Below are positions 10,201 through 19,775 of a stretch of DNA of 64,000 nucleotides, piece by piece. The translations under genes were made by a program, and so were the position numbers. Under the pieces are notes generated by a model that was not told where the DNA came from, did not search any database, and saw nothing but the letters and a program-made list of their open reading frames with translations. Each line of letters begins with the position of its first letter. Position 1 is the stretch's first letter. This DNA is from Costus lasius (Eukaryota; Streptophyta; Magnoliopsida; Zingiberales; Costaceae): positions 68,308,018 to 68,372,017 of the forward strand of contig CM050453.2 in assembly GCA_027563935.2 (NCBI GenBank), in the 5' to 3' direction.

Positions 10201-11173
10201 TATCTTGATCATTGGAAATGATATTCCTGAACTACATGCGGTTAAAGCATGGTTAGGAAAATGTTTCCAGATGAAAGATCTAGGAGAAGCAGCCTATGTG
10301 TTAGGTGTGAAGATCTACCGGGATAGATCTAAGAGGCTTCTCGGGCTATGCCAGAGTACTTACATCGATAAGGTCCTGGAGAGATTCCATTTAGAGAATT
10401 CTAAACGTGGATATCTTCCAGTCAGACATGGTCTGAGTCTTTCAAAGAGTCAGTGTCCACAAACACAGACTGAGAAAGATGAAATGGACAATAGGCCTTA
10501 TGCTTCGGCTATTGGGTCCATTATGTATGCGATGTTGTGTACTCGCCCAGACGTCGCTTACGGGTTAAGCGTGACCAGTCGATTCCAAAGTAATCCAGGT
10601 GTGGCGCACTGGATTGCGGTCAAGAACATCTTAAAATATCTGCGGAGGACCAAAGATATGTTCTTGATATATGGTGGTCAGGAAGAACTCAGTATAGAGG
10701 GATATACTGACGCTTCGTTCCAGTCGGACCAGGATGATTTCCGATCGCAATCAGGCTATGTTTTTAGCTTGAATGGTGGAGCAGTGGTGTGGAAGAGTTT
10801 CAAACAGTCAACTGTTGCTGATTCCACAACAGAAGCCGAGTATGTTGCAGCCTCGGAAGCATCCAAGGAGGCAGTGTGGATTCGTAAGTTCGTGAGAGAA
10901 CTTGGTGTCGTTCCTTCGAGTGCTGATCCTTTGGTTATCTTCTGTGATAACACTGGAGCCATCGCACAAGCAAAGGAACCACGGTCGCACCAGAAGTCCA
11001 AGCACATACAGAGACGGTTTCACTTGATCCGGGAGATCATAGATCGAGGGGAGATCAAAATTTGCAAGGTTCATACAGATGACAATCTGGCAGACCCACT
11101 TACCAAGCCTCTGGCGCAGCAGAAGCATGAGAAGCACTGTAATAATATGGGTTTGAGGTTTCTCAACCATTAG
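7298..11173 (+). CDS. Copia Gag-Pol polyprotein, intact (element A)
   Basis: 1291 residues in one frame. Gag occupies about 1-235 (UBN2/Gag-polypeptide type), followed by a basic stretch and a zinc knuckle CFHCGQLGHWKKDC at 240-253. Protease has VLDTACGVHIC with Asp287; the usual DSG/DTG is DTA here. The integrase zinc-binding region starts at WHSRLGH (His421). The integrase core has Asp482, Asp545 and Glu581 (D-D-35-E). Reverse transcriptase spans about 785-1030 with Asp880 (MDVKTAFLNG) and YVDD at 965-968. RNase H has YTDAS (Asp1138), TEAEY, FCDN and the tail DDNLADPLTK. All catalytic motifs are present and there is no stop or frameshift. The start is the first Met, but an upstream LTR exon may supply the true N-terminus. 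Confidence 0.97.
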   Translation: MSFNVRSLLEREKFAGPNFSDWFGHLKIVLKAERKLYVLETAIPPQPAPNAARAVRDAYEKHVNDSIDVACLMLASMTPPLQRQHEDMSAIEIIANLKMLYAAQARTERYNLTKLFFQSKLAEGSPVGAHVLKMIGHKEALEKLGHTVNQELAVDIILQSLPPSFDAFIINFNMNKIDCTPAELLNMLLTTEETLKGKPSTSVLMVPSRNKKKGKKGKAPVKNYSKALKQKVKRSKDNRCFHCGQLGHWKKDCKALQGDKRGSIASGSGIYVTEVMLSSSTISWVLDTACGVHICSNVQELMRRRQVGQHEVDLRVGNGARVAAVAVGDYFISLPSGIVLELNNCYFVPSITKNIISIPALVRKGFAFKCKTSKCVLSYDNIVYATGSINNGLFMLDMESSVQNIDNKKAKYADDSTLLWHSRLGHINEKRIKRLHDHGLLGSFSYEEIDTCKACLMGKMTKSPFPNKGQRASGLLDLIHSDVCGPFSKHARGGYLYFITFTDDFSRYGYVYLMRHKSESFDKFKEFKNEVQNQLGRNIKALRSDRGGEYLSREFTDYLKEYGIISQLTPPGTPQWNGVSERRNRTLLDMVRSMMSQATLPYSFWGFALETAAKVLNRVPSKAVSKTPYELWYGKQPSLTFIRIWGCEAYVKKLASGKLESRSEKCIFVGYPKETKGYYFYDPKENKVFVARTAIFLEKEFLLQEASGREIKLDENPEEGQSGQAQLDVPEPVIEQPEAQISREPRRSGRIRRQPERYDGIYIINNDEPLTYADAVSGPESARWLEAMRAEMDSMSDNQVWDLVDPPPGVIPIGCKWIFKKKIDMDGNVVTYKGRLVAKGFKQIYGIDYDETFSPVAMFKSIRILFAIAAYYDYEIWQMDVKTAFLNGNLDEDVYMTQPEGFTNPSDRHKICKLKKSIYGLKQASRSWNIRFDESISEFGFIKNEDDPCVYKRFSGSVITFLILYVDDILIIGNDIPELHAVKAWLGKCFQMKDLGEAAYVLGVKIYRDRSKRLLGLCQSTYIDKVLERFHLENSKRGYLPVRHGLSLSKSQCPQTQTEKDEMDNRPYASAIGSIMYAMLCTRPDVAYGLSVTSRFQSNPGVAHWIAVKNILKYLRRTKDMFLIYGGQEELSIEGYTDASFQSDQDDFRSQSGYVFSLNGGAVVWKSFKQSTVADSTTEAEYVAASEASKEAVWIRKFVRELGVVPSSADPLVIFCDNTGAIAQAKEPRSHQKSKHIQRRFHLIREIIDRGEIKICKVHTDDNLADPLTKPLAQQKHEKHCNNMGLRFLNH

Positions 11174-11193
11174 ATTAAGTGCAAGTGGGAGAT
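11174..11193 (+). other. Polypurine tract, element A
   Basis: GCAAGTGGGAGAT ends immediately before the 3' LTR start at 11194. It is the plus-strand priming site. Confidence 0.85.
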
Positions 11194-12928
11194 TGTTAGG
11201 GTATGCCCTTAAGGCTAATGTTTGAGGCCTTGGGATTGTATAAGTATCATGTAATAAACTTTTGTGTTTATATAGGCATGGTTATTATTCAGGTTGTTAC
11301 CTTGTCTGCTGTAATAAGTGTACTACTGAATAATGTCTCAAAGCTGTTCAGCTTGGCTGACATGCTCTATGTCCTTAGTCGAGATATCTTGGTGAACATG
11401 AGACAGCCTTGATATGATTGAGACTAATATGAGTGCTAATCTTATAGGATGCTTCGAGCATGGAATAAGATGTAGACTCATGGGTACATTGGATGTACTG
11501 GACAGACCCTACTGGGATATTACATTGCTTGTCACAATGTGAATAATCCTTGTAAGCAGCAAGTGGCACATTTCCTTTGACTTGAGATCACTTGTGTGTC
11601 TAAATGATGATTGTCATTGTTTTGAGGTAGTTCAATATCATTTGAAATATAATGATTATAGACTATCTTGGATGGTGAGCATGAGTCAGGTTAGGGCACT
11701 AGTGATAGATAAAGGATTGCCGTCTCCTTGTTCAAGGAGTGTGATGTTCTGAAGGGCCCCCTATATGAGATGATTGAGATAGTGTATGGCCATACCCAGA
11801 TGACTATGTTCATCTGATCTAATCATGCTCATCGTATTGGAGTTACAGGCTTGACATGCTAGTCCAATAAGAACATCCAGTGGCAAAGGAAACATGCATG
11901 CCTTGTGAAATGATTCACACTTGTGCTATGGTTTGGGAGTAGTCTTGGAAGACTCTTTCCTTTATATCGGGAGACAGTGATGTGTTGCTAGATACCCCTC
12001 ACTGATCGTGATAACGTAAGTTATCGTTACCGACATTTAAAGGAAACCCTTAGGGTCGCACAATTTGATGATATGGCTTACTTAAGTCAGATCGTGTGAA
12101 CTGAATTCTTTGAGTTCAGTTTAAGGGGTTTTGAACTCTGATCGTATGTGAGATCTGGTCTGATCATGTTTGATTGGTGAAGACCTTAGATCGGTAAGCT
12201 ACGATCGAGAGTATGGATACTAGATCGGTGAGATCAAGAGCATCGTGAGATGAACGGTCAGATCTGAAACCCTAGGGTTTGATATGGTCTAGACCACATG
12301 GCTTGAGCTATTTCGGTTTGGTTCATGAACCAAAGTCGATTGGAATGTTTTTAGCTTGAACCGGTTCACAATTGTGAACGCATGGTTCAATGCTAAAATG
12401 CGTTTGGGTTGGTTTGAGCGCATGGCTTGATGAGCTTCCATTTATGGAAAGTCATCAAGGCCGGTTTCACTTCAACGCCTAAACGTATATGCGTTTGCTC
12501 TCTTCTCTTCAACGCCTTGGACTTTCGTTGAGGTGTGGTAGACGACGAGAAGGAGAGGTTGGGCAGGAAGAGCTCTCGGCCAAAAAGAGGTTCATCATCC
12601 CTTCCATACGACAAGTGCTTTGAAGAACCTTGCTAGCACAAGGATCTCAAAGAAGTGGCCGTTGATCATCTTGTGTGCGACGACAAGGAGGAGACCTCTT
12701 TTGTTCTCTTGACTCCAAGATACGTCTCACACAATGGCTATGGTATGATCTTCCATTCATACTTGCATATCGTTAACATGTTGATCATATGATTCTTCAA
12801 ACGATCCATGGAAACCCTTGCTTCCGCTATGAAAGGGTGATATGCGCCCCTTTAGGGTTTCACCCTCTTTGCGCTCCCCCTTGAAGGGGACCTATTAGGG
12901 ATTCGCTCCCTCATGAAAGGGACCAACA
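11194..12928 (+). repeat. 3' LTR of element A (1735 bp)
   Basis: Same length as the 5' LTR, with two differences seen by eye. It is followed by GATAC, the second copy of the target duplication. Confidence 0.97.
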
Positions 12929-13139
12929 GATACATGAGCAAATAAGTCACATTCATTTGGATGTCGAGGCATTGGGAAACTATGTAGAGGACATGGGGAA
13001 TTTTCTCGATGATCATTTTGGCTACGAAGACCCTAGGAGAGGTGATATCTACGGCGATACAGGTGAGGGAGCATTTCACGATCCCATAGCTGTTGTCCCA
13101 GCTGAAGAGGACGAGGAGGAGATGCAATCAGATGAGTAG
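12929..13139 (+). pseudogene. Athila-like accessory ORF, C-terminal end, second piece
   Basis: This continues the frame of 3441-3780 once element A and one GATAC are discounted; the phase matches exactly. It aligns with the other copy at HMEDMRNFLYDHFGY (here YVEDMGNFLDDHFGY) and ends in an acidic tail EEDEEEMQSDE with a stop at 13137-13139. Together the two pieces show that element A landed in an already damaged Athila ORF. Confidence 0.75.
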
Positions 13140-14305
13140 GATTTTGTGAGTATCTCATTCCTAGTTTCATACCTTATTTAAGTTCACTAATTCATGTTGA
13201 TCTTAGCTTGTGTAGGAAAGGATGACTTTGCATACTTCTTGTCTCCTACTGCTACGGATTCTCACGTCTTAGTTTTTATTACTATATGATTTCGATTTGG
13301 TTGTATCGACATAGTTGGATAATTTGCTATACTTACTATTCGATATGGTTGTAGTTGATGTTTGATATTTGATGTATTGGATTGATATTATGATGTTTAG
13401 TATGTCATTTGATATTTGATGATTGTTATTGATGCCCATGTGGTTTGTTTATCTAAGAAAATACAACCGTTATCATGCTGAAATTTTTCTTGATGATTTA
13501 CATATTATGATGAATTTGTTTCTCTAATACATATCAACCTATTGAAATTTTTCATTGATTGATAAATGGTGTTTTGGATGAACATATTGTCTGATGAGTT
13601 TGATTTTAAAGGGAAGTTTGTTCTTTGAATAAAGTCAACATATGAGTGTAATTTTTGAATTGATATTTATGCTATTTACTATTTGTTGGGAAGAAAGGTT
13701 CCTTGATCCAAATAAAGTAAGGACTCCCCTACTTGGCACTATGGGAAAGCACAGTGGTACCGAAGGACATGGGTTGAAGTAATAAATAGAAAAAGTATGT
13801 ATCTATGTGGGTACATGCCATGAGAGGAATCAATTCACATAAACTCTGCTATCCTTGGTAAATTCTTTCCAATAAGAGGATATGAGTTTTATTGCATTGG
13901 TTATGTGATCGATGCACTCTAATTTCGTCACCAAAAAAGAAAAAGGGTGGTAATCGAATTAGAGAATGTGAATGAAAAAAAAAATGAAAGGTTATGAGTG
14001 GAAAAAGATCTTGGAAACCCTAATCCTATAAACAAAAGTAGATAGTTATGAATTGAAAACTGGATGAAGTCTTGAGATTGATATTCTGCTTATTATACAA
14101 GTTGTGAAGTTTTATTTGACTAAGTAATGAAACTTGAGGATCAAAATCAAAGGGTGATATGTCTATTTGAAATTCCATAAAACAGTTGATGAAAATTTTC
14201 ATTGGTGATTATGTTTTAGAAATTTATTCGTCATGAGAAAGTTTTCTCCTTAGATCAATTTCTTGATTTTTGCTTGAGGACAAGCAAAGTTGAGCCTTGT
14301 GTGTT
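13140..14305 (+). other. 3' non-coding region of the + strand Athila-like element
   Basis: AT-rich, with no open frame. Blocks recur in the other Athila-like copies: GGACTCCCCTACTTGGCACT and the GTGTATCTATGTGGGTACAT type near 13720-13830 (compare 37970-38170 and, inverted, 43215-43420). It ends with CTTGAGGACAAGCAAAG (about 14272-14288), the conserved end of Athila internal regions that serves as the polypurine-tract zone before the LTR. Confidence 0.7.
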
Positions 14306-15162
14306 TGATGACTCTAAATTTCACAGTGTTTTTCATACTTATTTAGTAGTCTTTTGAACCATAATCTTACTCTCTTGCCTTATTTTTATACCATTTTTAC
14401 CAAAAACTTCAGAATCTACACAATCTTTGGATTTGACCAATTTCAGGTAAAAGGGCATCATTATCACTGGTTTTCGAGCAATATCAATGCATGAACGAGT
14501 TCTAAACATCTAGAGGAGTTTACACAACAAATTTCAAGTCAAAATGGACCTTCTAGCAAAAATACGGCACTACCATATTTTTGGGTATGAATCACACGGT
14601 ACCGTATTTTGCATCAGACACCAACCAGAAGACTTGGGTGAAATACGGCAGTACCGTATGGAACTATACAGTGCCGTATTATTCAGCGTTTTTGACCAGA
14701 AAGGTTTGACAAGAATACGACATTGCCATATGAAACTACACGGTGCCGTATTATTCAGAGTTTTCGACCATAAAGGTTTGATAAGAATACGACACTGCCA
14801 TATGAAGCTACACGGTACCATATTTTCCATCAAATTTCAACCCAAGGACTTAGACAAGATACGGCACTACCATATGAAGGTACACGGTACCGTATTTTGT
14901 GGCAATTCTGACCAGAAGACTTCAGCAAGAATATGACACTGCCGTATAATTGGGCGACATTGACACGTTACCGTATTTGCTGCCTAGAACTTACAGAAGG
15001 AAAATACGGCACTGGCCGTAATTTGGATACGGTACCGTATTTTGAAACCTAGAAGTATGAGTTTTCTGTCGCAAAATCAATAAGGTCTCTGTGGGATCGA
15101 TATTTTTCTTTATTACTTCGAGTATCCGTGCACTTGCGGACACTACAAGTTTAGGGACAACA
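14306..15162 (+). repeat. Athila-like LTR, internally deleted (857 bp)
   Basis: It starts TGATGACTCTAAATTTCAC after the polypurine zone and ends GGGACAACA before a primer-site-like sequence. Against the 1828-bp LTR at 38403-40230 and the copy at 15966-17950, it lacks the middle (about 15075 jumps to the terminal ATTACTTCGAGTATCCGTGC block). It contains the 72-bp palindrome array. It is bordered by internal sequence on both sides. Confidence 0.75.
14561..15060 (+). repeat. 72-bp tandem palindrome array, copy 1
   Basis: Seven units start at 14561, 14642, 14714, 14786, 14858, 14930 and 15003 (steps 81, 72, 72, 72, 72, 73). Each has a TACGGCACTGCCGTA-like palindrome followed about 12 bp later by a CGGTACCGTATTT-like palindrome, then a 30-bp spacer such as CGACCAGAAAGGTTTGAC. 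Because 72 is a multiple of three, a spurious frame with 24-residue repeats runs through it. Confidence 0.9.
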
Positions 15163-15292
15163 TGTTTTTGGAGCCGTGTCAGGAGTGTTAATAGCCCTGT
15201 ACGCCAACACTTAGGTTTTTGTCCCGACACCTTAAATAAGTCTACCTACTTGTATTTATAAGTGAGTCCTTTCGAAAAGTGAAGATCGGTCT
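15163..15292 (+). other. Athila leader fragment with primer-site-like sequence 1
   Basis: TGGAGCCGTGTCAGGAG at 15169-15185 directly follows the LTR end, at the position of a primer site, and resembles the Athila tRNA-Asp site with changes. About 100 bp of leader follow, ending near the AAGTGAGTCCTTT block, then the sequence jumps back into the LTR. Confidence 0.6.
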
Positions 15293-15786
15293 GTTGGAAA
15301 ACCCTAGGTAGAACCTGTGTTGAGACTCGGATGCACGAAAGTGATCCTTGAGATTCCACTTGTGATGATCAACAAAGAACTCGGATGCACGAAAGTGATC
15401 CTGAGTTCTTTGATTGATGGTTTACTTATTTACAGCGTTGGGATAAATCTTGCGCGAAAGCGATGTTTGGTCCCTACATGATTGTCTACACGAAAGTGAG
15501 ATAATCCTTTTATGAAGTAAATTAAGTCTTTATCATGATAGGATTTGATTGACGACCTTTTATTATATCTAATCATTGAAATTACGGTGGATGAAACCCT
15601 AGTCCTAGTTTATCTCTCTGATTATTTTCCCGTGTGTTTATTATTTATTCGCATCATACTCGGTTTGCTTAGCTAGTAAGAATACAACTATTTGGTACTT
15701 AACACGTCGGCCTCTGTGGGATAGATATTTTCTTTATTACTTCGAGTATCCGTGCACTTGCGGACACTACAAGTTTAGGGACAACA
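15293..15786 (+). repeat. 3' part of an Athila LTR (U5-like), duplicated
   Basis: It carries four GCACGAAAGTGA-type motifs (about 15331, 15389, 15452, 15487), then the terminal block ATTACTTCGAGTATCCGTGC and the end GGGACAACA, matching 38403-38960 read in reverse. It lacks the first half of the LTR, so it arose by rearrangement rather than as a separate insertion. Confidence 0.7.
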
Positions 15787-15965
15787 AGTTTTTGGAGACG
15801 TATCAGGGGGTGATAGATCCCTGTGTGCCAAACAAGTTTTGGTTGCGACTCCTTAAATTAGTCTATCTACTTGTATTTATAAGTGTGTCCTTTTGGATCA
15901 CAATAAGTTTTTGGCGCCGTTGCCAGGGATTAGTCCTAGGTACATGCCAAACAACTTGGGATACA
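15787..15965 (+). other. Two more primer-site-like sequences and Athila leader
   Basis: TGGAGACGTATCAGGGGG starts at 15793, and TGGCGCCGTTGCCAGGGA at 15912-15929. The second is the classic Athila primer site, complementary to tRNA-Asp. After it comes TTAGTCCTAGGTACATGCC, the leader start that is also seen inverted at 19752-19790. The segment ends at a junction where LTR sequence restarts about 30 bp inside its normal beginning. Confidence 0.65.
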
Positions 15966-17950
15966 ACACATACTTATTTAGTAGTCTTTTGAACCATAAT
16001 CTTACTCTCATGTCTTATTTTTATACCTTTTTTACCAAAAACTTCGGAATCTATACAATCTTTGGATTTGACCATTTTCAAGTAAAAGGGCATCATTATC
16101 ACTGGTTTTCGAGCAATATCAATGCATGAACAAGTTCTAAACATCTAGAGGAGTTCACACAACAAATTTCAAGTCAAAATGGACCTTCTAGCAAAAATAC
16201 GGCAACACCGTATTTTTGGGCATGAATCACACGGTACCGTATTTTGCATCAGACACCAACCAGAAGACTTGGGTGAAATACGACACTACCGTATGTAACT
16301 ACACAATGCCAAATTATTCAGCGTTTTCGACTAGAAAGGTTTGACAAGAATACGGCACTGCCATATGAAACTACATGGTGCCGTATTATTCAGCGTTTTC
16401 GACCAGAAATGTTTGACAAGAAAACGGCACTGCCATATGAAGCTACATTGTACCGTATTTTCCATCAAATTTCAACCCGAGGACTTAGACAAGATACGAC
16501 ACTACCATATGAAGGTACACGGTACCGTATTTTGTGGCAATTCTGACCAGAAGACTTTAGCAAGAATACGACACTGCCATATAATTGGGCGACATTGACA
16601 TGGTACCGTATTTGCTGCCCAGAACTTACAGAAGGAAAATACGGCACTGCCGTGATCCGGATACAATACCATATTTTGAAACCTAGAATTCTGAGTTTTC
16701 TGCCACAAAATTAAAAACACGATTTCTTGAAACTTAGGGCACCAATTGAAGATCCGGAAAAAGGGGAAGATTCAGGATAAGAAGGTGGAGGGTTGCAAAG
16801 AAAAAGGAACAATTTTTATCCAAGACTTAGAGAGAATTTGAAGAAATCACCGCCGCGTTAGGGTTCGTCGCCGTTCACTGCATAGACCATCTCCGACCAC
16901 AATTTTTGAAAGGAAGCTTTGCCTGAGGAAGAAGAACGTGCCATAGAAGTTTCAGAGTAAGAGGAGATCGATCGAAGGTGAAACAAAGTAAAAACACACT
17001 CGCAACACTATTCATCATGACTGTGAAAGAAATTTCGGGTTGTAATCCTGTTGCAACCCTGTTTTGTAATTTTTACCACATATTTACTGTCTCTAATCAT
17101 TCAAAAACTTTGTTTTGCTGTGAATCTTCCATCATGGTAGCTTAATTTCCTCTTGGGACATGGGGGTGTTATTCTCTTGATATATCAATGACTAGATAAC
17201 TTTTCTTTCATAAATATATTTTGCTATGGTTATTTTATTTAAGTGATTTATGCGTTTAATCATTTTTAGCGTTATGCATTAACATGTTTTGGAGTTTTAT
17301 GCTATGGACTGAGAAGATGATATCATAGGCTTGGAATCCTATAATCTATAATAAGAACTCTTCGCGAGAGATTGGTTGTGCTCTTATCTTTAGGTTTTAG
17401 AAGTTTATTTCTTGTTAATGTTATGACCTAGAAATTATTGTTGTTCCAGACATGAAAACATGCTAGAGATAGATGTTAGATTGTTAGAAAGCCTTAAGTA
17501 AAACCTGTGAAACTAAGGTGCGAGAGTGCTTAGTTTCGCTTGAGATCTTGGTATTGAGATGGAATGCACGAGAGTGATTCTTAATCTCTTTAACCAAAGT
17601 TCACTTATATTTAGCATTGAATTGATCTTGCACGAGAGTAAGGATCGTTCTTTGTAAATTAACTGCACGAGAGTGAGTTAGTTTGTTTATCAAGTGAATT
17701 ATATCTTGACCATAACAAAAATAGATTGATGAATCTTTAATCATATCTAGTCATAAATATTAAGATGAATGAACCCCTAGTCCCGATTCTCTCATTCTGA
17801 TTTTCTCCAATCATCGTTCGATCGCTATTTTCACGATTCTCGATTCGCTTAGCTAGTGAAAACTCAATTAGTCAGTACTTAACAACGAGATCTCTATGGT
17901 TCGATATCTTAAATATTACTTCGAGTATCCGTGCACTTGCGGAGTACAAC
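15966..17950 (+). repeat. Athila-like LTR, second + strand copy, 5' end missing
   Basis: It starts at CATACTTATTTAGTAG, equal to 14336 in the first copy. It contains a palindrome array (16196-16690), a GC-richer stretch near 16850-16880, four CACGAGAGTGA motifs (17519-17680) and the terminal ATCCGTGCACTTGCGG block at 17926-17942. It joins copia fragment F at about 17951 without a primer site. Confidence 0.75.
16196..16690 (+). repeat. 72-bp tandem palindrome array, copy 2
   Basis: Units start at 16196, 16277, 16349, 16421, 16493, 16565 and 16638, the same spacing series (81, 72, 72, 72, 72, 73) as copy 1, so both descend from one array. Several palindromes carry single changes such as AAAACGGCAC. 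Confidence 0.9.
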
Positions 17951-19690
17951 ACTCATCATACACTAGACCATGTTGAGCAGGGTTCGATTCCTCCTCTCAG
18001 ACACTCCATTCCACTGGGGTGTCCATGGAGGGGTGAGCTGTGAGAGAATCTCACACTCTTTCATATATTCAATGAACTCATGGCTCAAGTACTCTCCACC
18101 TCGATCAGATACAAGAGCCTTTATGGATTGTCCATGTTGGTTCTCTACTTCAGTCTTGAACTCCATGAATTTCTCCAAGGATTCAGACTTATGTCTCATC
18201 AAATAGACATAACCATATCTACTGAAATCATCAATCAATGTGATGAAGTATACATATTCACCTCTGGCCTATTTGATGAATGGTACACACACATAACTGT
18301 GTATGAAATCCAATAACCATGTAGCCCTCTCACCTTGCTTGGTGAAGGGAATTTTTATCATTTTTCCCAATAAATAGGGTTTGTATGTGCCAAACTCCTC
18401 AAAAGAGGTTGAATCCAAGAACACATTTGCATAAAGTTGTTGGATGTGACTCTTGTTTATGTGGACTAAACGACAATGCCATAGGTAAGCATTGTTTGAA
18501 CCACTTGCTTTGATCCTCTTAGTATTTATGTTGCATGTAGAACTTTGCATATCCAAGCCATACAAACCATTGCACAAAGTGCTAGAACCCTAAAATAGGT
18601 TTGCCTTTGAAAAAGAACTTGTGTTCTCTTTTATTACAAAGCTGAATATTTTCCATGCCAAAGCAGGAATGGATACAATATTCTTGGTTATCGATGGCAC
18701 ATAGTAATAATGGTCCAGTTCTAGTTGATGTCCCGATGACAATGAGCGAGATTAATCTCCTACAGTCACGACAGCAACTTGTGCGCCATTTCTGACTCGT
18801 AGCCCAATCGCTCCTGGTTGAATTGCTCTACTTCTTTTGAGTCCACGCATACATGTACAAATATGTGTTCCACATGCAGTATCAAGTTTCCACATGTTAG
18901 AAGTAGATAAATTGACTTCAATCATATAAACACTTCAGCTTGAACATGAAGGGTTCCTTCTCTGCACTTCTTTCAGAAGCTGCTACCAGTCCAACTTGTC
19001 CTCCTAGAGGATAGATCGCAGTTTTGATTCGCGATTCTTTGTAGACATTTTGATCTACAACAAAAGATATGCATATTAGTACTACATTTCAATCATTTAA
19101 TCTGGAATTTTAATAATTGATTTTTTTTCTCATTATTTTATACAGATTGACATCCTTCAAAGTCAATCCGAGATGCCACAAAATTTTCCTAGTGAGATGA
19201 GATCCTTATTCCACATAGGGTCTTGCGTTCCACGAGGGTGGGATGTACTGCGCAAGGTAACTCATGCTTCCTAAGGTGGGCATGCCAGCAAATTACAACT
19301 TGGCAATTCCCCTTCTCAAGACAGTTCAAGCACTTTGTGTCCAATGAGAGCTAGATATAACATGAAGCTCTAACCTCTTGAGGCTACCTCTAGAAATATT
19401 CATCATGTGGCCTATCCACATAAGCAAAATCTATTCAAGTCCGATATGATCATTTTGCCAAAGGCCAATGCATTTCGATATGAAGGCATGTCCAGATTTT
19501 TAACTGGACAAGGAAAACCATTGTCATCTCACACCCCCTAAAGATAGATGGGTGTGTCCCACAAAAGTGGGAAAAGCGCACGACACCACCGATCGATAGT
19601 TTGACGAGAGCAATGCAGCATAAGGCAAATAGCAGACGATATAATTTATGAGATGGTTTTTGTGCACATACCACATAGTTTTATATGATG
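17951..19690 (-). pseudogene. Broken copia fragment F: integrase, protease and leader
   Basis: On the - strand the leader comes first (19690 down to about 19080; AGATAGATGGGTGTGTCCCAC matches the Angela leader). A protease remnant with a Cys-Gly-x-His-Ile-Cys-like stretch lies near 18860. The integrase zinc region (LWHCRLVHINKS) is around 18480, and the integrase core (DDFSRYGYVYLMRHKSESLE, ending NGVSERRNRTLLNMV then a stop) is at 18238-17963. Gag is missing between leader and protease, and RT and RNase H are missing after 17951. Several stops and shifts make it inactive. It separates two Athila LTRs of opposite orientation. Confidence 0.75.
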
Positions 19691-19775
19691 TCAAACATCA
19701 CAGGCATTCAATCCCATAATGATAACATCAAATAAAACAAGCAAGTTGTTGTATCCCAAGTTGTTTAGCATGTGC
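19691..19775 (-). other. Athila leader remnant (inverted)
   Basis: TATCCCAAGTTGTTTAGCA near 19753-19771 is the inverted, slightly diverged form of the post-primer leader at 15935-15960. The primer site itself is damaged (CTAATCTCCAGC instead of the inverted CTAATCCCTGGC). Confidence 0.55.

Larger units (their letters stand above)
3781..12928 (+). mobile_element. Complete, young Angela-type Ty1/copia retrotransposon A
   Basis: 9148 bp, bounded by 1735-bp LTRs (TG...CA) and a perfect 5-bp target duplication GATAC (3776-3780 and 12929-12933). In order: 5' LTR, tRNA-iMet primer site, 1.8 kb leader, one uninterrupted gag-pol frame of 1291 codons, polypurine tract, 3' LTR. Comparing the LTRs by eye shows two substitutions: A/G in the TGTACTRGACAGACC block and C/T in CTTTCGTYGAGG. 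At the commonly used grass rate of 1.3e-8 per site per year this suggests tens of thousands of years. LTR length, long leader and Gag sequence resemble BARE-1/Angela (Tork lineage). It is inserted in an Athila ORF in the same orientation. Confidence 0.97.

Noticed and set aside
14544..14936. 130-codon frame with 24-residue repeats
   Set aside because: The 72-bp repeat unit is a multiple of three, so a frame stays open by construction; the related array at 16196-16690 does not keep the same frame over its whole length.
14561..16690. Regular short repeats as a possible CRISPR array
   Set aside because: The units are diverged, palindromic within LTRs, and lie in plant retroelement DNA; no cas genes exist here.
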